In this document: positions 13,101 to 25,943 of the stretch, one piece after another | Position numbering within the stretch: position 1 is the first letter of the stretch | How the letters are laid out: each line of letters opens with the position of its first letter | NCBI GenBank assembly: GCA_000711775.1 | Contig: ARYC01000049.1 | Span: forward strand, 124,001-188,000 | Length of the DNA stretch: 64,000 bases | DNA from: Oxytricha trifallax | Taxonomy: Eukaryota; Ciliophora; Spirotrichea; Sporadotrichida; Oxytrichidae | Reading direction: 5' to 3' | Made by a program: the position numbers and the translations under genes | Notes under the pieces: model-generated | Told to the model about the DNA's origin: nothing | Databases searched by the model: none | The model's input: the letters and a program-made list of their open reading frames with translations, nothing else

Positions 13101-14480
13101 ATTTTTCATCCATTTATCGAAATATTTTATATAACCAATTTTTTAGAAATATAAATTTCGAATATATACCAAGAGGATATTAATATACTGAGAATAATTA
13201 TGAATCTAACTATAAAAATTGTTTTTTAGATTATTCAACAATATAGAGAAAAATTTAAATATATAATAATTCTAGTTTTTTTGAGTTATTTTTTGTACAA
13301 TAAGGTATAGAATTTATATAATTAATTATAATAATGTTTAAAATATATATAAGTTTTTAGCTATGTTTACAATTATCTATACTCCTTTCTTTTATAATAT
13401 GAAAGTTAATTTACAGATATTTTCGTTCTATTTATTTTACTGATTATAAATCCTGATTACGTTTAGTTATATATAGTTAAATAATAATAATAAGAAATTA
13501 ATTATATATTCAAACTAATGAATATCAGAAATAATTACAATTTTCTGAGGTTATTAAAAATTACATTATTAGAAAATTAATTTAACATATACATATAAGT
13601 AAGATTAATAATAATTGAAATAAATCAAACAATATTAAAGTTAAAAGTTACTCATTCAAACATTCTAGAAAGTATGGCAAAAGTAACAAATTTTTCTTAA
13701 TTTTGCACAACTTTCCAAGTGCAATATCAATTTCACTCATTTTTAGTATATAATATTATAATTCTATCATACTGAATGAATAGCTATGATATATTAAAAT
13801 ATTTATTTTTATAATTTGCCAATTCAATATATTATTATTAATAATCATTTAGAGAGATCACCATTTGCCAAATTAATTCTGCTTTTTTTCTTTTGTTGTC
13901 TAAGTCTTTTAAGTTTCATTCTAGTTTAACTTTTTTCTTCTGATAAGTATTGATGAATTTAAATATTTTATTATGTTAATTTAAATTTAGAATTTTTAGT
14001 TAGTAACTAGTAGCTCAAGCCACAACTTGATAACTTTACCATTTTATTTTGAATGTTTTAATCTATTTTATATATTCCTAAAATAAATTATAATTGAATT
14101 CACTGACATGCAGCTTTAATTCAATTGCCACCTAACAGTAGCCATTAATGAGAGACTACTGGGAGTGCTACCCTAATAATTTTAGTCATATTATAGGTTT
14201 GTTGTGCTTTCTCCCTGAATTATGGTATTAAATACTAATTTTGAGTCGATGTATTGATAGGTAAAATAAATATCTGTCGTAGGTACAAGAACCTCTCTAT
14301 GGTTTGATAATGTATAGAATCATCGTAAAAGCATGTATAAGGTTTCTTAATCTTATATTAATAAATTCAACAATCATATTTAAGTTTTCGTCCGCTGTTT
14401 ACTTATAGTAGCTGGTAAAGTATTTTCCAAAAATTCTAACTATCAATTATCTAAGAACTTTTTTCTTTCATTGAAGATCT
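10190..14480 (-). pseudogene. Unrecognised duplicated gene, copy B in four pieces
   Basis: Four blocks match copy A (3431-4990) in the same order and strand: about 10190-10690, 12480-12600, 12700-13020 and 14110-14480. Shared phrases include the plus-strand runs 'gaatcat' after 'aatgt(g/a)tag' near 14310 and 4850, and 'tctgatagttctgtc' near 10485 against 'tctgaaagttttgcc' near 3740. Copy B is older or faster-decaying: it has drifted towards AT and holds two long insertions (about 10690-12480 and 13020-14110). The first insertion carries the Glu/Lys-rich ORF at 11770. No function can be assigned. Confidence 0.5.
11770..12087 (+). pseudogene. Glu/Lys/Gln-rich ORF with two internal TGA codons
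   Basis: From the ATG at 11770 a single frame runs 106 codons to a TGA at 12085, interrupted only by two in-frame TGA codons. It reads MELIQEEKDASFSAVIEE, then EVEGYQFSQKSQIEGKETLE, and ends in RKTNEEEEAFTQEKKE. GC is far above that of its neighbours and TAG is used as glutamine. The charged, coiled-coil-like composition gives no family. It sits within the DNA that separates two pieces of copy B, so it arrived with that insertion. Confidence 0.5.
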
Positions 14481-14489
14481 TTATGTTGC

Positions 14490-17300
14490 TCAAGATATTG
14501 TCTAGTAGTTATTCTCAGTTAGGTTATCAGACAATTCTGAGTTGCATTACTCGCATAGTGAGATATAAATCGAGAAGAAGATGATTCATAATTTAGTTTT
14601 GTGTTTGTGATAGATTTAAAAATTATTACTTTAGATGATAAAATGCTATTAATATTTAAATATCGATCTCGTTATTTTTTATAAATTGTGAATTTCATTA
14701 TTCTACTCCTCTGCCTCTTCCACTTTCGCCTACTCCTCCTTCTTTTCCTTCACTTCCATCCTTTTTATAATATTAAAGTATCAAATGAGTAAAAAATTTA
14801 AACTATTCTTTATAAAAATAACAGCAACTTAAATCTTGTAAGTATTAGCTTCAGAGTTTGAAATTTTTTAAGTAGCATTTTATAAGCTCAGAAACTTCAT
14901 TAAAACCTTGCATATATCACATGGCAATCTATATGTTAATTAATATTCTTGTGTTCTTTAAAGCTAACTAATTTAGTTACCTTAAATTATAAGAATATTA
15001 TTAAAATAAATAAGTTAAATTCAAAATATTAATTTTCATGAAAGCAATAAATTAAGACAATTATTAATAATACATAAGAAAAATATTTATTTATCAAATT
15101 ATTATTTTTTATAAATCACTAAGATAGGAGGATATATAATTAAAATATCTATATATTATATCACTTTTAGGTTACAAATAATAAAATTAATATAAATGAA
15201 GTTATATGGCGTTTCGAAGGGTTTCATTTAAAGTTTTTATATAAAAAATTACAAAAGATTTTTCATAATAACATATAAGGTTAAATATCTTTTCACATTA
15301 ACTTAAATCTGTTTTTTCGTGTCTTAAAAATTAGCGAAATTATAGATATTTTAAGTATTTATTATAAGATTTGATGGGCAGGTATGTTAAATATCAAAAT
15401 TTAGGATTTTTAAGGCAACGGAAGAGGGTCACCAAAATTAATTAGGTTACCTGGAATTAAGCAAATCTACTAGATTTGGTTTCTTAAGCAATTGTTCCTC
15501 ACCAGAACTCATTTTTATATAATTACTAAGAGATATATTTTTATTAAGAAATTTAGAATAATAAGTTAAATAAATATTTATATTTTTCTTAAATATATTA
15601 AAAAATTGTTGTTATTAATTTTGTTTCAAGCTAGCATATAATGAAAGTCAAATTGATAAATATGATGTTTTTTAATAACATTTATGATTTGTAAACATTA
15701 AAAATCTTGATAAGCGTAGCTTAAAATCAAAAAGTTTATACTTATTTTTTACTTTCTTTGAAATTGTTGTATTTATATTTTTTATCGCTTGTTGTTCTAT
15801 GAATTTGTATCTAAAATTTTTGGACATAATTTTTTCCTTCTTTTAATTAAACACATAATTGATTACTTTTATTATAAAGGAGTTAATGAAGTCATAGGTG
15901 ATTTATGGATGTTATACCTATTTATTGAAAGAATTATTACACACATGTCCTATTAAACTAGAATTATGAATTTTAAACTTATATCACAATACTAATAAGA
16001 ATTCTTTTTAAAGTATATAATTTTTTTATTTAATAATATTCTTTGACTATATAATGACAATGGGAATTAAAAGCTCATAAACAAGTTCTTCTCTAAATAG
16101 ATATCATTAATTGCAATAAATTTATCCATTTCAAACAAAATTATACTTGCTTTTAGTTGGATATCATTTGAGAATTTAATTACAAAGACTTAGAATATAT
16201 TTTCCTTAATTTAGATCTATACTTTCCTTTATATCGATAGAATAGACATAAGTAAAATTAATTTTAGTCAAATTATTGAGGATTTTTGAGAATTGTAAAG
16301 GAAATTTAATGATAAATACAAGTAAATATTCAAAGGACAATGATGACACGAGCTATAAGGATGATTCAGATGACATTATATTTCTCACTGTATGAAGTAA
16401 TTTAGAAAACGTTTTCTTTTATTATAGACGTTGTCAAGTCTAATTGTTTATTGTTATTATTGTTCAAATTCTTCGTTTATATACATGCAATTGTTCTATC
16501 TTAAATATATAAATGATGAATATCATCTTAAAAATATATTTAAATTAAATTATTCTATAAACGAATAAAATACCATAAAAAAATAAAAGTAATATAATTA
16601 TCAGAACGTCTTTAAAACAATTTTTTTAAAAAAATCAGTTCAAAAATAAATGAAACAATATACCTTGTATCAAATGTAATTAAACCATAAATCAATTAAA
16701 CAATTTTATATGATTCTTAAATATTTATGTTATTTTAAAACAAGTGACAATTTAATGCTAATAATTTAAGATAATGCAAACAAAAACAACGTTATTTCAC
16801 TCTTGATATTTTTGATCATCAAAATTATCTTAAAATAAATTATAAATAATTATAATTTACTAACATTTTTAATATCTCTTATAACTTAAATATATGTAAA
16901 ATTACTCGTTTCATTTCAACTTAACTTTTACTTAATTAATAGAATTAATTCTAAGAAACAGTCTTATAAAAAGTATTGGTACAATCAAAACTCCAAAATC
17001 CTTTCAGTAGTTTGATTGAATTATTTATTGATAAAATTAGACTATTATGGCATACTTTATTAGGTTTTTAATAAGGAATATCTAGGGATTTAATGTTTAA
17101 ATATTAATAATTTAAGTAAGAATAACAAGTGAATTATTTAAAATATTTAACACAAACATTAACTTATAGTCATGTGGCAGTTCTCTGAATTTTATCTTCC
17201 TAAGTTTGTGTTTGATTGTTTCTGTTGTTTCTTAGTTTTCTTAGCTTGGCTTAATAATAATTAAGTATGAAAGTTCTATAAGACCGCCATTTATTTTGTT
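14490..17300. other. AT-rich gene-poor stretch
   Basis: A short less AT-rich patch near 15415-15510 has no clear frame. The rest shows no gene or repeat to me. Confidence 0.5.
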
Positions 17301-17304
17301 TTTA

Positions 17305-18330
17305 TCAAGATATTGTTTGATATAATATAAACTCTAATAGCTGAAAGTTCATCGTGATATTCTCATGCTATAATTCTCAATGAACATAACTAAGCTTGTG
17401 GAGCTCTTCAATGCCCTCAAATATTTGCTATACGATCTAGCCAATTTATCTTTGGCATCTATTGTCAGATAAAAATTCTCTGTAAGTAATCACGAGGAGA
17501 GGAAGTCTAAATTCAACATGGACTTTTCCAAGTAGTATAGCATCTATTTAAATAGTATCCTTACACTCATTAGCAAATTCCATTTGGAACTTGTCATCAG
17601 CAAGGAAGTAATTGAAAGAATATATCTTGTAAGCCATCAGTAATGACTCTCTTCTCTTTTTTATCTTCAAGTGTAAAGTAGCCTTTTAGGCAAGAATCTA
17701 AGTCAATAATTTTTAATATGGGAATCTTCATTGCTTCTATTTCAACCATGATTTTATTGATCTCAGAGACTGGAAAGTTCAATAATGCTTTTTTTATTTC
17801 AACTTACTTCTAGACTTCAACAATAAAAGACTCCACTGGATTTCTTGAATTTTTTTCTATTCCTTAAAGATTCATGAATAAAGACAAAACTTTGATCATA
17901 ATTTTTCTTTAAGAGAACTTTGAAGTCTCTTGTATCAGAATATGTTTTCTTACATACATACTTGCCATCCTTCTTTTAATGCTTGAGACATAAACTAAGT
18001 ATATCGTTATGAATATCTCTTAAGTGTATCTTGTAAGTCAATTTGTAGAGAAAAATTTATTGTATTCATTGCATTAATAGTCAGCTTTAGCTGGTAATAT
18101 TGAATGCTTTATGGCGGGTTGTTTAACCTCCTCCTCAATTTTCACAGTTTTTTTGATAACCTCCTACCTAACTTATATTTAAATCTCAAAGCTAGACTGT
18201 TTAAAAATGTCATAAGTAGGTTGACAATGAGTACAAGCGTCTCTGGTCTCTACTTATCTTGTTTGTTGAAATGATAATTTTATTGACTTTACACAAGTAA
18301 TGCCACTCTTCTCAAAAGGTTAGCGCTCAT
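17305..18330 (-). pseudogene. TBE-like zinc-finger/protein-kinase ORF, copy 1
   Basis: The start MSAN (ATG at 18328-18330) matches copy 2. Minus-strand frames then show Cys/His pairs (CTHCQPTYDIFKQ, YQCNEYNKFF, KKDGKYVCKKTY), followed by a kinase catalytic-loop segment near 17355-17440: IFEGIEELHKLSYVH, TGA, ELQHENITMNF. This corresponds to the YVHRDLKxENI loop of protein kinases, with a TGA where the Arg of HRD belongs. The N-lobe part (LADDKFQMEFANECKD) precedes it. Several frame changes show it is dead. In TBE elements the equivalent 57-kDa ORF combines zinc fingers and a kinase domain; its role in transposition is not settled. Confidence 0.65.
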
Positions 18331-18536
18331 TTTAGTTTTCTGATATAATTATTATAATAATGATAAAATTTACCTAAGTATATACTATAATAGTAGAGTA
18401 TAAAACACTCTAGTAAATTCTTTGCTGAGAGGTAAGAGAATTAAGTAACCATAAAAGACTGTAAGTTGACATATTTTATGAGAATTTTATACATTTTAGT
18501 AAATTAAAATACTCAAAAGGAAATTTTATTTCTCTA

Positions 18537-18798
18537 GGAGGTCCTCCAAATCAAGTTTCAATTTAATTTGGAGGTAAACTTATTAGCATTTTTTAATTTG
18601 ATATGCTCATAATTAAGTTTAACTCTTAAATAAGTTTGAACTTAATTAGGAGGGCCGGCCTCCTAAAATAATTAAACATTACTAGAAGCAATTTAAAGGA
18701 GATAGATTGATAAAATGGAAATCAATCTGTGAAACTTGGATCAAGTTTTTCAATGCTTCTCCGCATATATTTTCAAGGTTGACCTCCAGGAGGTCCTC
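18537..18798. promoter_or_regulatory. GGAGG palindromes between divergent TBE-like genes
   Basis: The gap between the two divergent genes holds GGAGGTCCTCC (18537-18547), GGAGGGCCGGCCTCC (18649-18663) and GACCTCCAGGAGGTCCTC (18781-18798). Comparable iterons lie in the same gap in copies 2 and 3. They are candidates for binding sites of the element's own zinc-finger protein or transposase. Confidence 0.5.
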
Positions 18799-18884
18799 AT
18801 TATTTAGTAGTAAGATTTTAATAAATTTAGAATGGATATCCATAATTTTAAATTTCATTTACATTTCTAGAAAAAGAAAGCAAG

Positions 18885-19675
18885 ATGGAGTCTATGAATG
18901 ATGCAACGAAGAGAATTCAATCTCAAGATTTAATAGGAAAATTTTGAAGTAAAGATTACCTTCATAGATACCTGGTGTAGCAAGGTAAATACTACACTAA
19001 GATTAATATATTTATAATAGTTGGATTGTTCTTGCCAAATTAGGAGGGAGCTAAAATCTCATTCTTAAAAGCCTTATAAAGTGAAAAGAAAAAAGCTCTT
19101 TAGACTAATGAAATAAAGATGATAAAGATACCAAGTTACCCAGAAATATCAGTAACAAATCTCTACGATGATGCTATGAGTGATCCAGATGTTGCTCTCT
19201 ACCTTCCATCAAAGCTGGAACTCTCTAATTAGTTGCCAGAGAGAAACTTCTTCTTTGGCGTCCTTGGAACTCTGAAACCTGAGTACTTAAATGAAGTAAT
19301 TTAAGAAGCTCATAAGAAACGCTACAGCATCTCTCCTGAAGAAAAAGAGAAGCAAGGTATTAAAATCAGCGACACCTGGCTCTAGGAACTACAGAAGCAT
19401 CCATTCATCTCTAGTAAGCTTAGTCTTCTAACTTTATAGAAAAACCTGGTACTGCTATTTACTTGATGAAAGAGCGTAGCAAATTAAACAGAGAGAGAAA
19501 ATCACAGGCAAAGCATGAATTGAGTAAGAGACTCTACAAAGATTTCTAAAAACCAGACGAGATGAACATCGACGCAGGAGCTGGCACTAAGAGAAGAAAC
19601 ATGGGCCCAAGCAAGCCTTAAGAGGAAGAAAAGAAAGAGAAGCCAAATCCCTTTACGGGCAAATTTAATATGTGA
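18885..19675 (+). pseudogene. TBE-like 22-kDa ORF, copy 1
   Basis: It starts MESMNDATKRIQSQDL, as in copy 2, and shares VTNLYDDAMSDPDVALYLPS, LPERNFFFGVLGTLKPEYLN and KKRYSISPEEKEKQG. The C-terminus reads MKERSKLNRERKSQAKHE and PDEMNIDAGAGTKRR, then a Lys/Glu tail ending FTGKFNM at the TGA at 19673. About 263 codons. One TGA falls where copy 2 has Arg (GKF-TGA-SKD against QRFRSKED), and a frame change occurs near 19465. The basic tail suggests nucleic-acid contact, but the function of this conserved TBE ORF is unknown to me. It converges with the transposase, with only a few bases between the stops. Confidence 0.7.
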
Positions 19676-19681
19676 ACTTAT

Positions 19682-21870
19682 TCATTCGTTTAAATCTAAA
19701 ACTTATTTATAAACACAAAATCTCCCTTCTCTTGCGCACACTTTAGCTTTATCATCGCTGACTCTTTTAGCAAAACTCTTAATAAAATCGACTGTATCTA
19801 TCTTCAGATCGTGCATCAAGTGATAGAGCAGAATTTTCTTGTAGTGGCCTTTTAATAACCCCCAATATAATTCAATTCCATTGAACTAAGGGCTGTAAGG
19901 AACATTAAATACAGGTGTTATGTTTAGCCTTTCATACACCTTTCTTGAGTTTTTAGATTTATGAACGGACAAAGTATCAACGAACAGAATTACCTCTTAG
20001 TCAGCGTATTTGTCTCTGAGCTATTATAAGAACTATAAGTATTAATCGGCTTTTATTGAGCAAGGATGGATAACATAAGTATCGAGGTTATTATCTTCGC
20101 TTATTCCACCAAGTATAGCCTGAGTTTACACCTTAACTTTTTAATCATATACTTCTATGTTGCTAAACCTCTTATACCAATACCTTGATATGAAAGTATT
20201 AAACGTGAATACTGCCTCATCAGTGTGTATGAACTTTATATTTTGCTCTTAAGACCTAAGAATTTAATTGAATTTATAATTTAAATTATCCTTATGAAAT
20301 GGGAATAATAGCCCCCTGGTGTGGGCAGATATATTTTTTTTCTCAAAATTTCATAATATCCTATAATTTACAAAAAAATTTAAATAAAATAAAAGAGTAA
20401 TAACATTAGTTTAAGATGATTAGAGAAATAATTATGAAATATAACTACTTTTTGCTTATTATAAAAACTTAATATTTTGCTAATATTTTTAAAAAAGTTC
20501 ATCTTCATAGGAATAGAACCCCTCACAACAAAATTTGAATTGCCTAATAGTACCAACTCATCTACTGCATCACATTAACCTTTTAAAATCATATCTTTCT
20601 TTAAAATAGTTTATAATTATCCCCATAAAAAACTTAATAATTCTTACAAAGGCAGTAGAAGTTTATTAACTATAAAAGAATCACTCAAAGAGTAAATAGA
20701 ATACTATATGCAAATTCTAAAGAATAGCTAAATAAACTCTCAAAATATTAGAAGAAATCAATTCTTAAGTTAGAGAGAGATACATATTTATAATGTTAAA
20801 AGATGGTGTGATTATTAGGAATAGCAAAGAAATTTTAGTAGTACTTTCAGAAATTATCAGGAGTTAGATTATTAGAAAGTATAATAATAAAAAACAAATA
20901 GTGATTCAAACATATAAAAATTATATAATTATTTACTAATCAATAATTATGAATTATGAAAAATATAGCTCTTAATTTCTATGAGTTATTTTATATCCCT
21001 AATTTCCTTTTAAATTATATCAATGGGGTTTTATTATAACTCAATAAATAGTTCTTTTTTACTAATATTATATATAAGGAAAAATAAAGAACCTTTTTTA
21101 TAGTTTAACTCTAGATTAACATTTAAAATGACAATCAATTTAGTATAATATAGAATTATTTAATTTTTTATTTAAAATGATATTTGCGAATTATTTTTAT
21201 TATTATTGGTATATTTTACTAAAATGATTGTCATTTTTTATGTTAATTTAGAGTTAAACTATAAAATTGGTTCTTTATTTTTCCTTATAATTTATATTAG
21301 TGAAAAAAGAACTATTTATTGAGTTATAATATTTTATTTAATTGTTTTTGTCATTTATAGGATATTATTAAATTTTGAGAAAAAAAATGATTTTTATATA
21401 CTCCTCGACAGGGGGCCATTACCCTAAAATGGAACATTAAAGCCAATCACTCTCTTAATGTGATTGACTTTCTTAAAAGATATTCCGTTCTGTTTATATA
21501 TGTTAGCTATCGATTAAGCAAAGATGTGAAGCTCAGGAAATTGGCGATGGATTATTGGATAGAAAGAAATGAGCCCAGTATTTAAGAGTCTTATCATTAA
21601 TAAGATAGTCAATATGATGTTGCTAAAATTTTAAGGGTCTCTTAGGCTTAGAATTAAGATGCTATCTCTTTAAATACAATGCTAATAGACAGTGATAGCC
21701 TAACAGTAGTAGGCGATATTTGGAGCAGCTTTACTATAGACGTATTATTCAGACCAGGCTTGTGTTATTCACTATATTCATCACATCCATAGCGCAACTT
21801 AAACAATAAATTTATATACTCAATATCATAAAAAGACCCCAAACTTTGCTTGTTATACTCACTTAAATTA
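19682..21870 (-). pseudogene. TBE-like DDE (IS630/Tc1) transposase, copy 1
   Basis: The C-terminal half (19682-20300) is one clean ciliate-code frame and shows the whole DDE core: FIHTDEAVFTFN (first Asp), ILFVDTLSVHKS (second Asp) and VPYSPQFNGIELYW (Glu, 19862-19897; families usually have NPIE). It ends in REGRFCVYKQ at a TGA at 19682. The N-terminal half continues beyond a palindromic element inserted at 20301-21424: upstream of it the reading is FKKVNHIKRVIGFNVPF, and downstream it resumes HKDNLNYKFN. The N-terminal part has a few frame changes. The protein would cut and join DNA ends of the transposon. Confidence 0.8.
20301..21424. repeat. Palindromic element, GGGTAAT family, inserted in transposase
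   Basis: The ends are GGGAATAATAGCCCCC (left) and, on the other strand, GGGTAATGGCCCCC. Flanks are TATGAAAT on the left (20293-20300) and TAAAAT on the right, i.e. an 8-bp target duplication with two bases lost. The arms are inverted copies (for example 'gacaatca' with 'tgattgtc' around 21130/21225), but the left arm carries extra DNA (about 20400-20980). No coding capacity was seen: a non-autonomous element. The second family member is at 31904. Confidence 0.8.
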
Positions 21871-21879
21871 ATAATATGC

Positions 21880-23530
21880 AAACATTAAACCCCTACATAA
21901 ACCCTTTTAAAACCCTAATAAAGTATGCCTTAAAAGTCTTATTTTTATTTGTTAAGTTTAATGAGAATAAAACTTAAATTTTTTCATTTGCTAGATAAGT
22001 AAATAGTGATTTGATTTCTAGGGTATAGCTGTGGCTAGAATGAGAATTTTGCCATTTTTCTAAAAGAAAAATAGGAATTAGCGAAATTTTCTTTGAAAAA
22101 TGTTTAGATTTACTGTTTAAACTCAAGTAAACAAAATGTTATTCAGCTGTTAGGTATTAATTATAAACAAAATAATAATAAATAATTAATTAATTAAAAC
22201 AATAAAATAAACACATCTCATTCGCATGCATTACTAGTTTTTATAACAAAGATAGGATGTTTCAGAATGAATGCAAATTAATATAGGGCAAGGTAGTAAA
22301 AAATTAATTCTAAATTACATGCTTGGAAAAGTAATTTTTTCAAGTTTATCCCAGCTTAAAGGAATATAAAAAGAAGTATATTAATTACTATTGAGCAAAG
22401 TGAGAATTAGGAAGTTCATAAATGCTATAACCAGATTAATACATGTCTATTAAAAATTATTATAGATCTTTTAGTAAACCTTCAAAAAGTCATAGACTCT
22501 CCTCCCTCCATTATTAAGGATGTGAATATTTATTGTCTATTAATGTATGAACGAATTTAATCTATATTTTGTAGAAGCATAAGTTTACCTCGAGAGCATT
22601 TTTCAATAAGCGCGCAATTATTTTTTTTCAATTGAAAATTATGGTTTTTTCTATTGATCTTTAATTCAAACCTATATTGTAAGAGTTTAAATTCAAATTA
22701 TTAAAACATTTTCTAATTAAACCTTTAATTTTTCCAGTTGTACAATCTTATGAAAGTATGCTAAAATTTACTATGAATTGTAAGTCCAAAAGAATGCAGT
22801 GAACTTTATAGAAGCATTTATGATTAATATTAAGAAATCATAGATAAAAAATATTTTCTATAATAAATAAGAATAAGTTATAATAGTATTAAAATTCAAA
22901 AAATAAAATTCATTAAATATAAACTAACTATTATTTATTAATCTTATACTTAATACTTTCATCAATATAAAGGAGCTCTTAAATTATTGATTTTGATAAA
23001 TTTATATTTTTCACATATTTTTATTTAACTAATATTTATAATAATGAAATTTATAAATACATAGAAGGCATTTTGATTGATATAGATAAAAAATTAAATT
23101 AAAATAAAAATAATGAAAGTTGCCTTTGCTAATAAGTATTATTTTAATTTATTTAAATCTCTGAAGTCTTATATTAAATAAAAAGATTTCATTTAAACTC
23201 TAGCTTCCTTTAAATTATGTGTTAATTTTTAAAGCAAATTATTAACTTATTTATTTATTTTAATAAGGATTAAAATAACTTAATGTAAAAATGATTAAAA
23301 AGAATGATAATTTTATATAATTAAATTTTAATATAAAATTAATAAATAATATTATTACTGGCACCAAGTAGTAAAAATATATAAGTTTTTCTATAAAAAA
23401 ACATAATAATTTTAATTATTTAAACTTCATCTAAATTTCCTATAAATAATTATAGTAATCGTAATTAGTCTTTAACTACATTATTTTGGATATTTATTAA
23501 TTTTATAATTTTCGATGTTTGTTTTTCTAT
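21880..23530. other. AT-rich gene-poor stretch
   Basis: No coding frame recognised. The first 50 bases hold C-rich/A-rich runs that could be a worn transposon end. Confidence 0.5.
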
Positions 23531-23531
23531 T

Positions 23532-23771
23532 ATGACTGAAGAATTAAATAACGACTATTATAGAGCAGCTACAGTCAAAAAATTTAAGTAGAAAAAAAAT
23601 ATCCAAAATTCATATTTTTTTAGTTAAAGTTACGGATAACTTGGTGTGAGATTTCAATTACAGTACTCGAGAACACACTTAAATTAATTTTTCATGTTGA
23701 TGAAGATATTTATGAAGGTAAATAGATGGACCACTAATCTGTTTGAGTATTTCAGTTTCCATTATCTTTGA
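23532..23771 (+). CDS. Small ORF, or shifted fragment of a small gene
   Basis: In the ciliate code an ATG at 23532 opens 79 codons (MTEELNNDYYRAATVKKFKQ ... FEYFSFHYL) to a TGA at 23769. An overlapping frame over the second half reads ITWCEISITVLENTLKLIFH then VDEDIYEGKQMDHQSV, which looks more protein-like, so the true product may switch frame (or splice) near 23640. I cannot name a family. It is isolated between AT-rich stretches. Confidence 0.35.
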
Positions 23772-24759
23772 CAAGAATACATAATAATAATAATTATATA
23801 ATTATTACTTTATATATTCTATTTATTAATCATTATTATCTAATTTGCTAATACAAACAGTGTTATTAATGATAGAACGCCATAATTAATTTCTCTTCCT
23901 TATTTGTTTTAATATATTTTTTACCAAAGCTTTTTTATTTTAATAGTGATCAAACCCTTTCCCACAGTATTTAAGTGAGTTATTTCTATTTATACATTTT
24001 TATTACTACATGGCAACATGATTATTATTTGGCAAATGATATCATCTATAGTATGATATAATTTAATCTTACTTTTTAATATGTTTTAATATATTAGTTT
24101 ATTAATGTTTTAACTTTGAATTGGAAGAGAATCTTATATATTGATATCACATCTTTTTACTTATAAACCTATATACGAATTTAATGAATATATATTAAAA
24201 CATATTAAAACGTTTTTCTTGTATTATGAATCCTGATATATACTATATTGAATTAAATTTCGATATTAGCTTCTAAAAGAGAATACTAATAAGCTTTTAA
24301 AATTATATTACATAAAATTTTATAATATTAATACAATAATAAGATTAAGTGTGCTATAAGATAAATAAAAATAACATTACTAATAATAATTTACAAGGCA
24401 ATATATAGGACTATTGAGAAGAATGAATTAAATTTAAACAAATAATGATTTATTTCAAGGAGAATAATAATTTAAATAGCTTAGAAAACAAATAAAAGCT
24501 GATTAAGTATTTGCATATTAAAGTTCTATATTGGACTTTATAATTAAATATCATAAACGATTTAAAATAATTATTTATAGATTTGAGTAAAGGTTAAAGT
24601 AAAGAAAAAATATTGAAGTTAAATAGAGTTAAACTGAATTTGATCAGTTCTTCATATAATTATAAAACATAAAATTTGAAGATTTAAATAAAAAACTTAA
24701 AAACTTTCAATATTTGGACCTAGGATAAAAGGAAAAAATATAAAGTAAGAAAGCATACA

Positions 24760-25800
24760 AAAACTAGGGAAAAATTCAATGAAAATACTAAAAGACAGAA
24801 ATCAATAACCACCACAATTTGTATGTGATTTATGCAAATAACCACAAAAAAATAAAAGCTAAAGAAAAGCACAATAAACGAAAATATTTTGGACTTAATG
24901 ATCCATCAATAATGAAGAAAGAAAATGAATAGTTAAATAAAGAACTTAAAGCAAAAACTTGAGAATTTGATGATTTCAAACAATTAAAGAGTGAGGAAAT
25001 CAGGGAGTAATAGAATTACTATTTAAGAAACAGAAAATAAAGTCTTATAGAATAAAACATCAAATTAGGTAAGAAAAAATTATCCCAGACTAAAATTTAA
25101 ATGCAATAAAAACCAATGCTTCAATTAGTGAAATTAACTGTAATTACGCAGCTTTTAGCAATAACCTTGTTGATGTAGAAGTAATGGCTCAAATTAATTA
25201 AGAATTGTGTGGAAAGTTTACTAATGTAGTCATTACAGACATGCCTTTTCTTGAGATATTGATACGCTTAAATTATTATATATAAACAATGCAACATTTG
25301 ATAAACTTCACAATCGAAAAAATATAGGAAAACGGATGTCTTTTTTTCTTGGGGATAAAAAAATATGTTAACATTTAGACTGGAATTTTTCAAGAATCAC
25401 AAACACGTACATATCGACATGATAATTTGGGAATTAATTGATAAAAATATGAATTTTAAGGGAGGTCTAGGTTATAATATAGATCATCAGTTTGAGATAT
25501 GCTTAATTGGGAGTAAAGGTCAAGTTATTATTAATTAATGAACCTTCACTAATAACCAGATATAATCAGAGCAATGAGAAGAATAGCTTCATAATAACTT
25601 GATGAGCTTTATGCAATAATTTATCAGTTAATCCCTAATGCTAGAATCATTGATGCATATGTTAGAACTAATAACATGATGATAAATCACATTTGCTTCG
25701 GGAATTTGATTAAAGATGAAAAAGTGAGTCTTTTAAAATATGGGAAATCGTTTAATACTGATATAAATTAAGTTAAACTAAATAAATTTTAATAACAAAA
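24760..25800 (+). pseudogene. MT-A70 family adenine methyltransferase remnant
   Basis: The methyltransferase part (about 25169-25740) reads NVVITDMPFLEILIR, where active members have DPPW, then ENGCLFFLGIKKYV, EFFKNHKHVHIDMIIWEL, GLGYNIDHQFEICLIGSKGQ, and after a change of frame DIIRAMRRIASQQLDELYAI and MMINHICFGNLI. These match, in order, the MT-A70 blocks: DPPW loop, LLFLW strand, RTGHxLNHxKEHCLVGxKG, and the RxxSxKPDExYxxIE segment ending in WITLGNQL. Upstream (about 24808) QFVCDLCKQPQK followed by charged, Gln-rich coil could be its N-terminus, with a zinc finger. The lost DPPW and several frame changes mean no activity. Ciliates use such enzymes for N6-methyladenine in DNA. Confidence 0.7.
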
Positions 25801-25943
25801 CCTTTTTTAATAAAACCTATATACTTCTACTTTTTACACATTTCATTTTAGCAATCTTTATAAATTTAAATTAAATTAAGATAATTCTATATGCTTCTTT
25901 GTATAAATTAAAGAACAATTAATTTTTTTTCGTTTAATAAAAT

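Larger units (their letters stand above)
17305..21870. mobile_element. TBE-like DNA transposon, copy 1
   Basis: This unit holds three genes in a fixed order that recurs twice more in the window: a zinc-finger/kinase ORF on minus, a divergent 22-kDa-type ORF on plus, and a DDE transposase on minus. This is the gene set I know for TBE transposons of Oxytricha (57-, 22- and 42-kDa ORFs, IS630/Tc1 superfamily). All three genes carry breaks and the transposase is split by a palindromic insertion. Terminal inverted repeats were not identified; a degenerate run of CCCC/CCC and AAAA near 21885-21930 might be a worn telomere-like end, but that is weak. Confidence 0.7.

Noticed and set aside
14700-14760. 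CT-rich run that could encode an acidic protein on minus
   Set aside because: Only about 20 codons, simple-sequence; no surrounding frame.
21885-21930. Telomere-like C-rich/A-rich end of TBE-like copy 1
   Set aside because: Runs are irregular (CCCC, CCC, AAAA with interruptions) and no matching inverted end was found at the other side.
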